From Zygnema cylindricum (lineage: Eukaryota; Streptophyta; Zygnematophyceae; Zygnematales; Zygnemataceae): 22,500 bases of DNA. The position numbers and the translations under genes were made by a program. Under the pieces are notes generated by a model. The model was given only the letters and a program-made list of their open reading frames with translations. It ran no database searches and was not told where the DNA came from. Positions 1 to 10,500 of the stretch are shown one piece after another (positions within the stretch are counted from its first letter, which is position 1; every line of letters begins with the position of its first letter). Where the stretch lies: the NCBI GenBank assembly GCA_037447655.1, contig JBBHKE010001893.1:125115-147614 (forward strand), given 5' to 3'.

Positions 1-127
1 GGAGGGAGGGAGGGGGGGAAGGCGGGAGGGAGGGAGGGTGGGAGGGAGGGTGGGAAGGAAGGAGGGAGAGAGAGAGGGAGGGAGACAGGGAGAGAGGAAG
101 GGAGAGGAGTGAGAGTGAAAGACGGGG

Positions 128-200
<73 letters not shown>
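1..200. repeat. GGGA-rich tract followed by (GA)n microsatellite
   Basis: Positions 1-118 are runs of GGGA/GGGT with several runs of three or more G, a pattern able to form a G-quadruplex on the plus strand. Positions 131-200 are an almost pure GA dinucleotide tract. The block lies just beyond the 3' end of the minus-strand gene that stops at 237. Open frames through it are low-complexity artefacts. Confidence 0.95.
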
Positions 201-202
<2 letters not shown>

Positions 203-213
203 CCTAAATGATT

Positions 214-224
214 TTTATTTTATT
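214..224 (-). promoter_or_regulatory. Overlapping AATAAA hexamers after the minus-strand stop
   Basis: In minus sense AATAAA occurs at 219-214 and 224-219, within about 25 nt of the TAA at 239-237. They could serve as a polyadenylation signal with a very short 3' UTR. The surrounding sequence is A-rich, so chance is possible. Confidence 0.35.
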
Positions 225-236
225 TTTTCGCTAACT

Positions 237-2026
237 TTAACGACTTACCCGAATGACAATTTTTTGTCGCGGTTGCCATCGCACCGTTGCCTGCGACGCG
301 ACAATTTCTTCTATCTTTTGAAACGTGTTCAAATCCAAATATGGATTGAAATTTTTTCCTATTTCCCTCCTTGCTATGAACAGACTCTCCAATTCATCGG
401 CAGAAATTGGATTTGTTCGCGACAAATCCAGTCTGTCGCGAAAAAAATAAAAAAAATAAGGAAAAACAACCCACAAGAGAAAAAAAAAAAAAAGAGAATA
501 GGATTAAGGTGTTCGTCTACGACAAAAATCAGATTTACAATTTAATGCCAATGTAATGTAAAGTTACAGTGAAACCAGAAAATCGGGCCAATTTCTTTTT
601 CAAATAGTACCGTAAAAGGCATAAAAGGAGCAAGAGCAACACTAACTCCACCACCAATACCAACACCAATAGCAACAGCTACGACAACAAACCCTACAAA
701 AAACCCTGAGCCCTAAGACCCTGGTTTTAGCATCAAGAACAAACAACAAGATCAGCAGACAGCGGCGATTGTAGCAGCAATATTCCAAAACCTAAAACTA
801 ACTTACTCTCTTGTCGTGTTTGAATAAAACAAAAGATTCCCGGGTCCTATCGCAATTTTTACCCTGATTTGCTTTTTTGGTCCCAAATGGACCATTTCAT
901 TATCCACCATTTCCAAAACATTAGAAAAAAGCGGCAAAATTCTATCTTCAAGCGGATTTGCGTGGTTTCCCAAGGATGTTTGCAATAATTCATCTTCCGA
1001 CATTGTTTTATATTTGGTGCCAATGGAAGACGAAATGATATCCGACTCAGTTTTCTCATCATTTATCTTCAATGTTCCAAAATTTTCTGTTGTGACATTT
1101 AATTCTGCTTGTCGCTTTTCTTTTTCAGGTATCATCACAACTTGTTTAAAAAGACGTAAAGAATCATCTGCACATAAAAAATTACATAACGTTAGTTCCC
1201 TGGCAACATATCGGTCTTCGGAAATTCACAGTATTATTTTTGTTCAACGTCCATAAACGTTTACATTTTATTTACATTTTTAACCATTTACCTTTTCCGT
1301 TTTTGTCTTTGTCTATCAACTTATATTTTTAAAGCAAAAACACATGCCACAATCTTTCCTTTCTTGCAAAAAGACCTTCAACAATTTGGTAATAAACTAG
1401 TATGGAACCCAATACTCCCGAGTTTAAAAAAGCGTATAATCTCACGTGTGGTGGTCCATATAAATTCTCTTGCCAAAAGCTATAGAATAAGTTCAAATTA
1501 AGAGTAGAATTAGGAGTTTAAAGTAGGAGTCAGATACGGAAATGCAAAATAACATGTGAAAATTGCAAAAACAGTGCAAACAAGGACACATTTCTGTGCA
1601 CATATTCCTTAATACCCTCACCTCCTCCAAGGCCCTTTTTCTCCAAAAAAAGAAAGAATAATTCCCACCGTCACTTGTTGCACGTGAAACTTTGTAGAAT
1701 TCCTTTTCCTGAAATTGTGGAAGTAATATTTTTTTCTTTGTCTCCGGATTCATATCTGCAGGGACCAGCTGAAGAAAAAGAGCCTCGGTTCCTTCCTTCC
1801 GTACGAATTTGTCCTCTCTCTCCCATTCTGTCACTAAAAGACAACGTTTGAAAGAAGGCGCATACTTAAGAAAATTTAGAGAATTAAAGCTTTGGAGTTT
1901 CACTTCCTCCGAAAGTAAAGGATGGGAAGAAGATAGAGGACTGCTGCTTGTATGTGACTGTACGGATGGGGGAGCATGAGGGATAGAGCGATTATTTACA
2001 CGTTTGTGTGGAGGAACATAAGACAT
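237..2026 (-). CDS. Four-exon gene, 331-aa conserved-type protein with MSYVPPHKR start, function unknown
   Basis: Assembled by hand on the minus strand. Exons are 2026-1622 (135 codons, phase 0), 1479-1446 (a 34-nt microexon), 1167-807 and 432-237, ending in TAA. Donors are GTGAGG, GTGAGA and GTAAGT; acceptors end TATAG, TGCAG and GACAG. All phases join without a stop and give 996 nt, 331 residues. The product begins MSYVPPHKR, has a Ser/Pro-rich stretch at about 10-40, then mixed charged sequence (EREDKFVRKEGTEALFLQLV, about 68-87), FFFWRKRALEE at 125-135, and a C-terminal domain with ADELESLFIARREIG. It shows no signal peptide or clear membrane span, so it is probably soluble. From memory, the N-terminus and a few later stretches resemble plant proteins of unknown function called DUF7903; this is unverified and I give no function. 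A CT-rich tract (minus sense) lies immediately upstream of the ATG. The microexon is the least certain part, but it is what reconciles exons 1 and 3. Confidence 0.72.
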
Positions 2027-2040
2027 GGGTGATGACGAAC

Positions 2041-2265
2041 AAGCGAGAGGGAGGGAGAGGGAGAGGGAGAGGGAGAGGGAGAGAGAGAGGGACAGAGAGA
2101 GGGAGAGGGAGAGGGACGGAGAGAGGGGAGGGAGAGGGAGAGGGCGGGAGGGGAGAGGGAGAGGGAGAGGGAGAGGGGGAGGGAAGTGGGAGATGGAAAG
2201 AGAGAGGGAGAGGGAGAGGGACAGGAAGAGAGAGGGAGAGGGAGAGGGAGAGGGAGAGGGAGAGT
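2041..2265. repeat. GGGAGA-type purine tract next to a start codon
   Basis: About 225 bp of GGGAGA/GAGAGA sequence on the plus strand, read as a CT tract by the minus-strand gene that starts at 2026. It begins only about 15 nt upstream of that ATG, so it probably forms part of the 5' UTR or core promoter. CT/GA tracts of this kind are common near plant transcription starts and are bound by GAGA-binding BBR/BPC proteins; that role here is inference. The Arg/Glu/Gly frames across it are artefacts. Confidence 0.9.
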
Positions 2266-3226
2266 TTGCAGCAGCAATGTATTGATTTGACTGGAGCGTG
2301 GATTTTGAAGAATAGAGAGTTTGTACAGATTTGAAGAATTTTTCAAGTATCGATTGGAAAACAGAATTCGCAAAGCTTGTGGTCAGGAAGAGTTTGTAAA
2401 TGTGATTGTAAAAGTTTTGCTGAGATCAGTTGCGAAAAAAACGAATTCGCAAAAAATACGTGACTGCAAAATGAAAGGAAAAAGAATTGCAGAATCTGTG
2501 CAGAAAAAGTGATTTTGCAGGAATTAAAATTTAATGCGGGAATATAAAAAAAAAAAAATCAATAATTATCTTCAATGTGGTTGTAGAAGTGATTTGTAAA
2601 GTGATGTTTCCACTGAAATAAAGTTCAAAATGTAAAATTTACTTTCCAGTTGTAATTTACAGAGTGTAAAATGATTATGTGAAAGTTGACTTAGAAATTA
2701 TGTTTGCAGTTGGAAACTATTACCAGTGACGTTTGACTATTGTAGCGACAAAGAAAGAGAACCAGGAGGAAAAGGGAAAAGGAGAGAGCTATTTGAAGCA
2801 TGAAGTTTGAAAGTTTGAACTTCAAGAGGAAGAACCTAAAAGTACTAAAGTACAATTTCATACTGGTTTTGTATTGTACCTTTGTACCTTAAGTTCAAAG
2901 CGTGCGAACAACGCGTGCGGATATTGCACGAATCAGCAAATCGTACGAAGTGAAATTTTCGTGCGTCTATATATATATTTTTTAAAATTCCCACTTTGAA
3001 GCCACGGAAAAGTCCAACCTTCGTAAGAAAATAATGCTATATCGACATACCTTTGGCAGAAAAGGAGGAGGAAGAGGGTGGGAAAGATCACAAGAAATAG
3101 ATTTTCAGGAGTAGGATATAAAACCTATGGGCAACCTCAAAAATTAAGAATTAAATGTTACCGACTAAAGCATGTATTAAAACATGTAAAGAGAGAGTGG
3201 AAGACGGAGAGTTAGTTATGTTATTG
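2266..3226. other. Intergenic region, no supported gene
   Basis: AT-rich DNA upstream of the minus-strand gene that starts at 2026, presumably including its distal promoter. The short frame at 2321-2512 has no recognisable domain or codon pattern. A few GTAC-containing stretches near 2845-2950 are the only local structure noticed. Confidence 0.6.
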
Positions 3227-3410
3227 CCAACGCGTTGACATAACAAGCAATAGGCTTCGAGATGAAGCCCGACAAGTCCTTATGTTGTAGCAAATCCCCT
3301 CTCCCTCTCGCCTATAGTTGACAATTGAGGGGTTCACCTATACTTGAGGAATCAGGGGTGCCCTACCCCACTGTAACTATGCAAGGTGGGGGGGTGTAAT
3401 AATTTGCTAC
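3227..3410 (+). repeat. Recent array copy A (184 bp)
   Basis: Matches 4093-4275 with five substitutions and one single-base indel over its length (about 97%), while the units between them are far more diverged. This indicates a recent duplication or gene conversion within the old array. Confidence 0.9.
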
Positions 3411-4092
3411 CTCCGCAACTATACTGTTATAAAACATACCATTCCATTATTGAAGGCGATTTTGCCTAGTTGTTGGCCAAGTGGTTGACATAATAAGAAA
3501 TAGGTCTAGAGTTCGTGCCTACTAGTTGTTTTCCCTCCCCTCGCCAATTTTTGTGTTGTGAATTTCCTTCTCCCCCTTGCCTATATTTTAGAAGTGATGA
3601 CTGCTCTTGTGGGGAAAACGTGCAAAGAGGGGTTTGATAGTCTACAAACGCCATATTATACCATTAGCAACCCAACTAATACATTTAGGGAGAAAGATTT
3701 ATGTATGTTGTTGGCCAACTTGTTGACATATTAAGTATTAAATGTATAATTCAAACCGTATAAGTTGTTGTGCCCTCTCCCAAAAAGAGGGCCAAGATAA
3801 TAATTTGCTATCTCCACAACTTTGTCATTCGTAACCATACTAAGCAATTTGTAGGGAGTGTTGCTTATGTTTTTAGACAAGTTATTAACATTCTAAGTAT
3901 CAAGTTAAAGTTTAAAGCCTTTTGTTAACATAATAAGTATTAGGTTAGCCGCGTAAGTTGTTATGTTGCAAATCTACCTCTCACACTCTCTCTCGCCTAT
4001 AATTTGAAATTGAAGAATCTCCTAGCGGGGCAATTATGTGAAACGGGTATTGATAATATGCTGCCTCCACGATTATATCATAATCAACCATT

Positions 4093-4275
4093 CCAACGCG
4101 TTGACATAAGAAGCAATAGGCTTCAAGATGAAGCCCGACAAGTCCTTATGTTGTAGCAAATCCCTCTCCCTCTCGCCTATAGTTGACAATTGAGGAGTTC
4201 ACCTATAATTGAGGAATCAAGGGTGCCCTACCCCACTGTAACTATGCAAGGTGGGGGGGTGTAATAATTTGCTAC
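4093..4275 (+). repeat. Recent array copy B (183 bp)
   Basis: Direct copy of 3227-3410, offset by 866 bp. The shared block runs from CCAACGCGTTGACATAA to ATTTGCTAC. The sequence after the block differs, so the duplication boundary falls inside a unit. Confidence 0.9.
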
Positions 4276-4610
4276 ATCGCCTGTACTACCTTAGGTACTA
4301 ACTAAGCAGTGCCCTTATGAGGCAAAGGGTGACCATACGAGGCAACAATGTAAAAAATGGGTTAATAATTTGCTACCTCGACTCTCAGCCATTAACCACC
4401 ATATTTTTTTATTTTTGAGGGGAGTCTATGGTCGTGGTTTAGTTGTTGGCATAACAAATATCATGTCTAAAGAGAGGTTTTCCAATATGCGTCAATTTTG
4501 GAGAAGGGGAGCATCTAATTTGTTTTATACACGATTGTGTCGTTAGCCACAATAAAGCTAAGAAGAAAAGCCTTGTGGGGCAACATGACAAGAGGCGGCC
4601 TAAATTTATA

Positions 4611-5160
4611 GTGAGGTTTACTTTGGGATGGAGTGTTTTTCAAAACATTCGACATTGTGATTCACGTGATTCCTCCCACATTCCTATTGATAAAAAAATT
4701 ATGTTTTCGTCCTCCTCCTTAATCTCGCCACAAATTTTATCACCTTCCTGATTTGGTCGTTGCTACCCCTTGCTTTCGTAAATGCGTGCATCTTTTGAGA
4801 TTTTTAAGTTAGTGGTTTTACAGTTTATTTGTCTAGCACGCCTTGGCATTCGTCAAGAGATGTCCATTGTCTCTCAGTATATTTTTTAAGCCACTTTGCC
4901 AGTCGATTTCGACCATTGTACTGGTTGGTTCCTCTTGAAGCCGTTTGTACCCGTTAGTGGCTAGTCCTCAACCGAGGCTACGACTAGTTTTACTATTGTA
5001 TCGAGGCCATGTGGGTAACTATACAAGTGTTGCCTAATAAGTAAAAAAATAATGGTCCACATCGGACAAATAATGCGCTTGGGCCTTCAATTCTTAGAAT
5101 ACTGCGATGTGCTCCAACACCATACGCGTTTCTTTGAGGGTGGGAAGGTCGCGTCTCACA
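4611..5160. other. Intergenic region, nothing recognised
   Basis: Mixed-composition DNA between the repeat array and a doubtful minus-strand ORF. I see no domain, RNA gene or well-formed repeat. Confidence 0.5.
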
Positions 5161-5589
5161 TTAGAATGATACACTTGTGGCATAAATATTATCAAAGAAC
5201 TTCAATCGAATGCCAACCTCTGCCACCACGATTCCTCTGTACATTATTTCCCCATTGTACCTTGTAAACCCTTGTTCACGTAAATATGTGATATCAGACG
5301 GATCCAGTGTGTGCCTATCCAACCATTGGATGTGAGAGCGACCTGCATCTGATTTTACCAGTAATTGATATTCTTTAGTGGTGTTTGTAGTAGGTTGGGA
5401 GATGAATAGGTCCATTGGACGGTGACGGATTCTTATTATGAAATAATAAATAGTCAAAACTAATGAAATGAGCCATCTTTTGCAACTTGTTACAGAAATG
5501 TGTGATCTCCTCTTGAGATCATGCAAGATCTCTTGATCTTGACGTTGCGAAGAATCTACTCTGGTTATATCCTGCCGTATTGTTTTCAA
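5161..5589 (-). CDS. Doubtful ORF with one possible membrane segment, possibly a terminal exon or relic
   Basis: An open frame of up to 142 codons ending in TAA at 5161. The only in-frame start is TTG at 5589, so it is more likely a 3' exon or a gene relic than a complete gene. A possible acceptor (ATACGGCAG) lies near 5574. The C-terminal part, with stretches such as QWLDRHTLDPSDITYLREQG and EIMYRGIVVAEVGIRLKFF, has balanced composition and looks more like protein than the other strand does. Upstream is a hydrophobic stretch, LISLVLTIYYFIIRI. I do not recognise the family and found no convincing upstream exon. Confidence 0.28.
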   Translation of the reverse strand: MKTIRQDITRVDSSQRQDQEILHDLKRRSHISVTSCKRWLISLVLTIYYFIIRIRHRPMDLFISQPTTNTTKEYQLLVKSDAGRSHIQWLDRHTLDPSDITYLREQGFTRYNGEIMYRGIVVAEVGIRLKFFDNIYATSVSF

Positions 5590-6350
5590 AATGTGTACGC
5601 TAAAAACTCCTTACTTCTGATTTTCTCGAAGTTCCAAATGTCGCTCCTACACCATTTTGCAAACTACGAACAATGGCTCAATAGTTACGCAGAAAGGAAT
5701 TCTCAGGAAACCGCTTTATTGTGCGATTTCAAAGAAGTGAGCTGTACCAATAAATACTTAAACCGACTGCCAACGGTTATGTGACCCTTACGCTAACGGT
5801 AAAGCTGACTTGGCGTTCTGTCCTAATTCAAATTCAAATTCTACAGACCTTGGACTTAACGCCTATCCGTACGCTACGATAAACTGGAACCGCTGTGATT
5901 CGAGATATGTAGTACGACATCATCTATGTTCAAAAGTCCACCGTAGTCAACACCTGTTGCTGTAAACTCGTACGTTGTACATAAGATTCTGTACATTCCT
6001 GTACTTGCTGACGTAAGCTCTTGCGTGAAGCCAAAATTGCTTCTGTGAATTGAGTTACCCTAGATCACAATACTTCCGAGTATAGAAACCTCTATTACTG
6101 TGCAAGATTGAAGACACATGCCTCATAGAAACGCGTAAAAAACATTAAACAGTCCCTCCTTTACTCCGTTTAGCAGCCTAGAAATTGCCGCCTACTGACG
6201 GCTGTTGAAACGAATTTCGTACAATTGTAGTTGCCAGTACAAAACAATCCCGTGACATATGTCACAATTAGTCGCCGCCGGTCATTTTTCTCCTTCCTCG
6301 GCGAAGTCGGAAAAGTAGTCGAATCGACCTGTCACACCTGTCACACTTTC
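5590..6350. promoter_or_regulatory. Upstream region of the receptor kinase gene
   Basis: No supported gene. The region is rich in GTAC tetramers (5940-6010, 6230, 6350-6366) and has a TGACGTAA bZIP-like site near 6010. A short direct repeat of ACCTGTCAC lies at about 6328-6345. The assignment as promoter is positional inference; no TATA box stands out. Confidence 0.4.
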
Positions 6351-6366
6351 AGTACAGTACTGTACT
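6351..6366. promoter_or_regulatory. 16-bp perfect palindrome with three GTAC cores
   Basis: AGTACAGTACTGTACT equals its own reverse complement and contains GTAC three times at 5-bp spacing. It lies about 143 nt upstream of the proposed ATG at 6509. GTAC is the core recognised by plant SBP-box factors, including copper-response elements; use in that way here is inference. Confidence 0.5.
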
Positions 6367-6369
6367 TCC

Positions 6370-6508
6370 CCATAGTTCCTTCCGAAACCCTAATTTCAAA
6401 TCTGGTTCCTGCTCCTACTGTTTTCTTTCACTCTCTTCCCTCTCTTTTCCTCCATTTCTCTCCGTTTTCCTCCATTTCTCGCTCATTTTTTCTGTTTTTT
6501 TCGTGAGA
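6370..6508 (+). promoter_or_regulatory. CT-rich leader (probable 5' UTR) of the receptor kinase
   Basis: A CT-rich stretch runs to the ATG. The coding frame stays open upstream to a TAG at 6269-6271 but contains no ATG, so 6509 is the first usable start. The upstream frame would be hydrophobic, which leaves room for a missed signal-peptide exon or a non-AUG start. Confidence 0.45.
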
Positions 6509-7474
6509 ATGCCTTCTTTACGAGTGCTGCAGCAAGTTTTCGGAGGTCTCCAAGCTATTTGCAACGCATCGATTCCATGTTCGCCGATCTATTGTTGTTC
6601 AGTAGAAGGTCGCTGTATACTCACTCTAGATTCCTGCATTTATTTGTGCGAAGGAGGGCGATGTACTAATTCTACAACTCCAACTTCCTCTACTCCCATA
6701 GCTTCCACAGCCTATCCCTCTCCTTCCAATACCAGTACAGTAGCTGAATCACCTTTAACTTCTTCTCGCAATACCGTGTTAGGGCCATTTACTCCCTTGG
6801 AATTAGGAATTGCAGTAGGAGGTGGAGCCATTTTATTGGCTGTTTTGGCTGTTATCTTTTTCTGCTGTTTACGGATGAAATGGAAACATTCGAAAGGATT
6901 TCCATGTGTTTGGCGGTTTAGCATTCCGTTTACCCGAATACCGAAGAGGAGAAATGAAAAGGGTGAGTTTAACGTTTCAAGGAATATATATATACCTAGA
7001 AAATTTTATTTGTATGTCTATGTACAGATAAACATGTATATTTATGTACATAAGCATATCTATCTATGTACCGCATAATGTGCTACACCGCCAATCGCTA
7101 TTAGAGTAAATAACGCTAATTCGGTGCCCTTTTTACAATTTTTTAAACCTGAAATACAATCCACAATTCTATTTTTTCCTTCACGCCTTTTAGGGTTCTT
7201 TTTTTAATTAGCGTTAATAACGGAAGTAGACCGCGATGTTTTTAGTGTGGTGTACAGACAGGGTTTCTCCGTACCAAAATGTACTTTTGAGAAATGCAAA
7301 AGTCATTTTAATGCAATTAGCGCATGTAAATGCACGGGAAAAAGCGAAACTCAAATATTCCAGATTGAAAGCGTCAGATTTGTCGGATTTGTACGGAGTA
7401 AATATATTGATGTAGACATGTCTGGTGATATATTTATAATTATAAAAACCCAAATTATAGTTAGTGATTAATTA

Positions 7475-7532
<58 letters not shown>

Positions 7533-10500
7533 TCTTCTAATTAGCGTTAATAACATTTTTTTTTTTTTACGCTATTTATTCCTTTATTCTAATAGCGATT
7601 GGCGGTGTACTTGTACAATGAATTTTAATAGTTACATGAATCTAGACGGAGCTCAAATGTTTACCTTGCTTCATTTTATGGCGAGTCAATTTATGCTGTG
7701 TTTATCACAAACAAGATAATGTTGATGCAAATTAAAAAATTGCGTTGAAGCACCACCTCATTTTCTGAGAAAAAATTGTAGTATTGATTTGTACAAACAG
7801 GCACCACTCTTCTTTTGAAGTTCGAATGGTACACCGCTCATCGTTATCAGTGTCAAAGTTTAAATACTGTGGAAGTAAATATACCGTCATTGACGCTAAT
7901 TAAGATTAAAAAAAAAAAAAAAAAAAAAGGTGTATTCTAATTTCGGCGTTTATGCTAATTTGGGAACAGCAAAAATGGAATATTCGTTGCACGATTATAT
8001 ACATTAATATATGTATCCGTACAAAATATTAAAAATCGTACGCCGTCGTGAAATTTAAATATCCGTACATGTAAGACTAATTTACGCGTCAGAACAATCC
8101 CAGTTTTTTAGCGCACGATCCTATGCGTGCGCGTCTGATTTAACTCATTTTTTGTAAAATTTTCACTTGAAAAGGTACATTTGTGTACGGTCTGACATCG
8201 ACCGTACACCACACTATTTAGATATTATTGTAATTCGTCCCTTACGCTATTTTGTACGGTACCTTAATTAACGTCAAGGAAAAATTAAAATCATGTATCC
8301 TATTTGAGGAAAAAAATCAAAATTTTAAGAACCCAAATTAGTGTCGTTGACACTAATAACGATGCGCGGTGTACTCTTGTCATTGTTATAAGCGGCAGTT
8401 AATTAGTGTTAAACCGGATTTAGTGTTAACTACATTAATTTTTTTTGCTGCGTTGTCATTACAGACTATATGTAAATTGCGTTATTTAGAGTACAAATTT
8501 CGCATTTGAATTAGTGTTGTTAACTCTTATAATGATGGACACCGTAGCTTTAATTAGCATGTGAATTTAGAGACAATGTACATAAAGATATTGGGGTATA
8601 TATTAGAATTCGAAATTCCACTCTACTATTGAACCACTATATTTAGTTAGTTTCCTTTCTTGATAGTTAAGTCCTAGAACACTAAGTCTTAAGTACACTA
8701 CTTTAATTAGTGTGTCTGTACTTCTTATACCTTCTTTGTACATATTGTTTTAGCGTAGAAAGCTTCCCACTAACTCTTGGAATCTTTCTAACTACATTGC
8801 GTATCGCTATTAGTGTTAATAATTTTTTCGCCACTTAAAACATCTTTCTTCCGTACACACTTGTCCAATTTTCACAGGGAGACCGCCAATCGTAAGGTGG
8901 GAATTTAGGCTTTCAATCGCAACTGTCAGATCCATAATCGGACAAGCGTGTATGGAAAAAATATGTTTTAAGTGGCTTAAAAAACATTAACACTAATAGC
9001 GATACACGGTGTAGTGAACCTTTTACCACTTCTAGATGTACCTAGATTAGTCCAGCCTCCACTTTTGTATAGTGCGGCTTCCACATTTGAGTTCCAGTAT
9101 AAAACTCAAACGTCTCACTGTCTTTTATTCATTCAAGTGTATTGAACTTAAGTCCACGATAGCCTCTCTTGTCCTTGCTGCTTTCTTTTTCGTTTGTTAT
9201 TTTTTATCTATTGTGTCCTTTTGTGTTCCTTTGTTTTTGCTTCTTTATCTTCTTATGGCTGCTAACTTATTAGTATGTAACAATAAATGCGTAATTAGGC
9301 TATTGAGCACGGGGCTTTTCAAATCCAAAAACAATATCTCCTTCGACCATTAAAAATACATGTCAGTGACACATTTTTGTCTTTTTGTAGGTGTATCTTC
9401 TATACGAATCGATCCTCTTGACATTCAAGTGGCATCAGAAGGACCTCGGAGTTTTGCCTTCAATGAAATTGAGTTTCTTACTTCTAAATTTTCGGACGAT
9501 TGCAAAGTTGGGGAAGGTGGTTTTGGAACTGTTTATCGAGTTGTGGGCCCAAAAGGAGAGCCATGGGCAGTAAAAAGAGCTAAAAGGGGTTTACATAAAG
9601 GAAGGGAAGCTTTTGAAAGGGAGGTAAGATGCACATTTCTTCACTAAAATCTCTTCATCATCTTTTAATACTATTCTACAACATTGTTAAGAAAGCAAAC
9701 AAGATTCAAATCGACATGGAATTGTCAATAACATATATGTTTTGTCTTCCAAATGATTATGTTTTTCATGTTTATATGAAGTGTTTTTCTTTTTTTGGTT
9801 TGAATAAGTGTGCGTTGTCGACATTTTCAGGTTTTACTCATTTGGCGGATGAATCATCGTAATTTGGTTTCACTTGTTGGGTGGTGCTCAAATGACGAAG
9901 AACAAATACTTGTATACGAATATGTACATAACGGAGATCTTGCTTATTGGATCCATGGTGGGTTTCTTTTTCCTTCCTTTTTCATTTTTTTGAGAAACCT
10001 TCTTTTGATGATCAAAGTCGTTTTATTCGTAGCTATATGTCAGCACACGAAAGGAAGTTAGTAACCTTTTTGGGTTTCCAACGAGGGTGTTAGAGAATAT
10101 AGTGTAGGAATTTTGTGCCCTTTTCATTCACTTTTTGTGGCAGGAATAACCTTTTGGTTATCTATATTGAAAGAGATCAGCTGACTGGACATTTTAGAAA
10201 AAGAAAGAATAGCGAGGGAGATTAAGAGAAAGAGAGATTAAGAGAGAGATTATGACATTAAGCGAGAGAGATAATAGAGTTTAAGAGAGATTAAGAGAGA
10301 ACTTAAGAGATTTTTCGAGGTGTAGAGAATTCACCCTTTATTTTTTGTGCATTCGGTCGACCAAAATCTTTTCTCACTTTTTAAAAAACATAATTTTTGC
10401 AGGGGACGGTACTAAACCCCCTTTAGTACCATTAAATGTCGAATATCGCCTTAAAATTGCTGCTACTGCGGCAAGAGGCCTCGCTTACCTTCACGATCAA

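Larger units (their letters stand above)
3227..4610. repeat. Diverged tandem-like array of about 160-345-bp spaced units
   Basis: Units share a head like GTTGACATAAxAAGxAxTAGG, a middle AAGTTGTTATGTTG followed by a CT-rich run and TCGCCTATA, and a tail GTAATAATTTGCTACCTCC. Heads are at 3234, 3484, 3722, 3923 (a weaker one at 3881), 4100 and 4445; extra tails occur near 4355-4380. Most copies are strongly diverged and spacing is uneven, so this is an old array. No coding frame runs through it, and I cannot say whether it began as a satellite or as a mobile element. Confidence 0.75.

Noticed and set aside
2008-2373. Long Arg/Glu/Gly or Ser/Pro/Leu frames on both strands
   Set aside because: Produced by the GGGAGA repeat; all frames stay open because of base composition. 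The same applies at 20066-20405, 20700-21163 and 16322-16547.
3227-4276. CRISPR-like array
   Set aside because: Units are 160-345 bp apart, diverged and without short identical repeats; the genome is eukaryotic.
6231-6506. 91-codon frame upstream of the receptor kinase
   Set aside because: Starts at TTG, crosses the CT-rich leader and ends at the TGA overlapping the true start; no domain.
7214-7471. Short frames in intron 1
   Set aside because: They lie within the MITE, on both strands, without conserved features.
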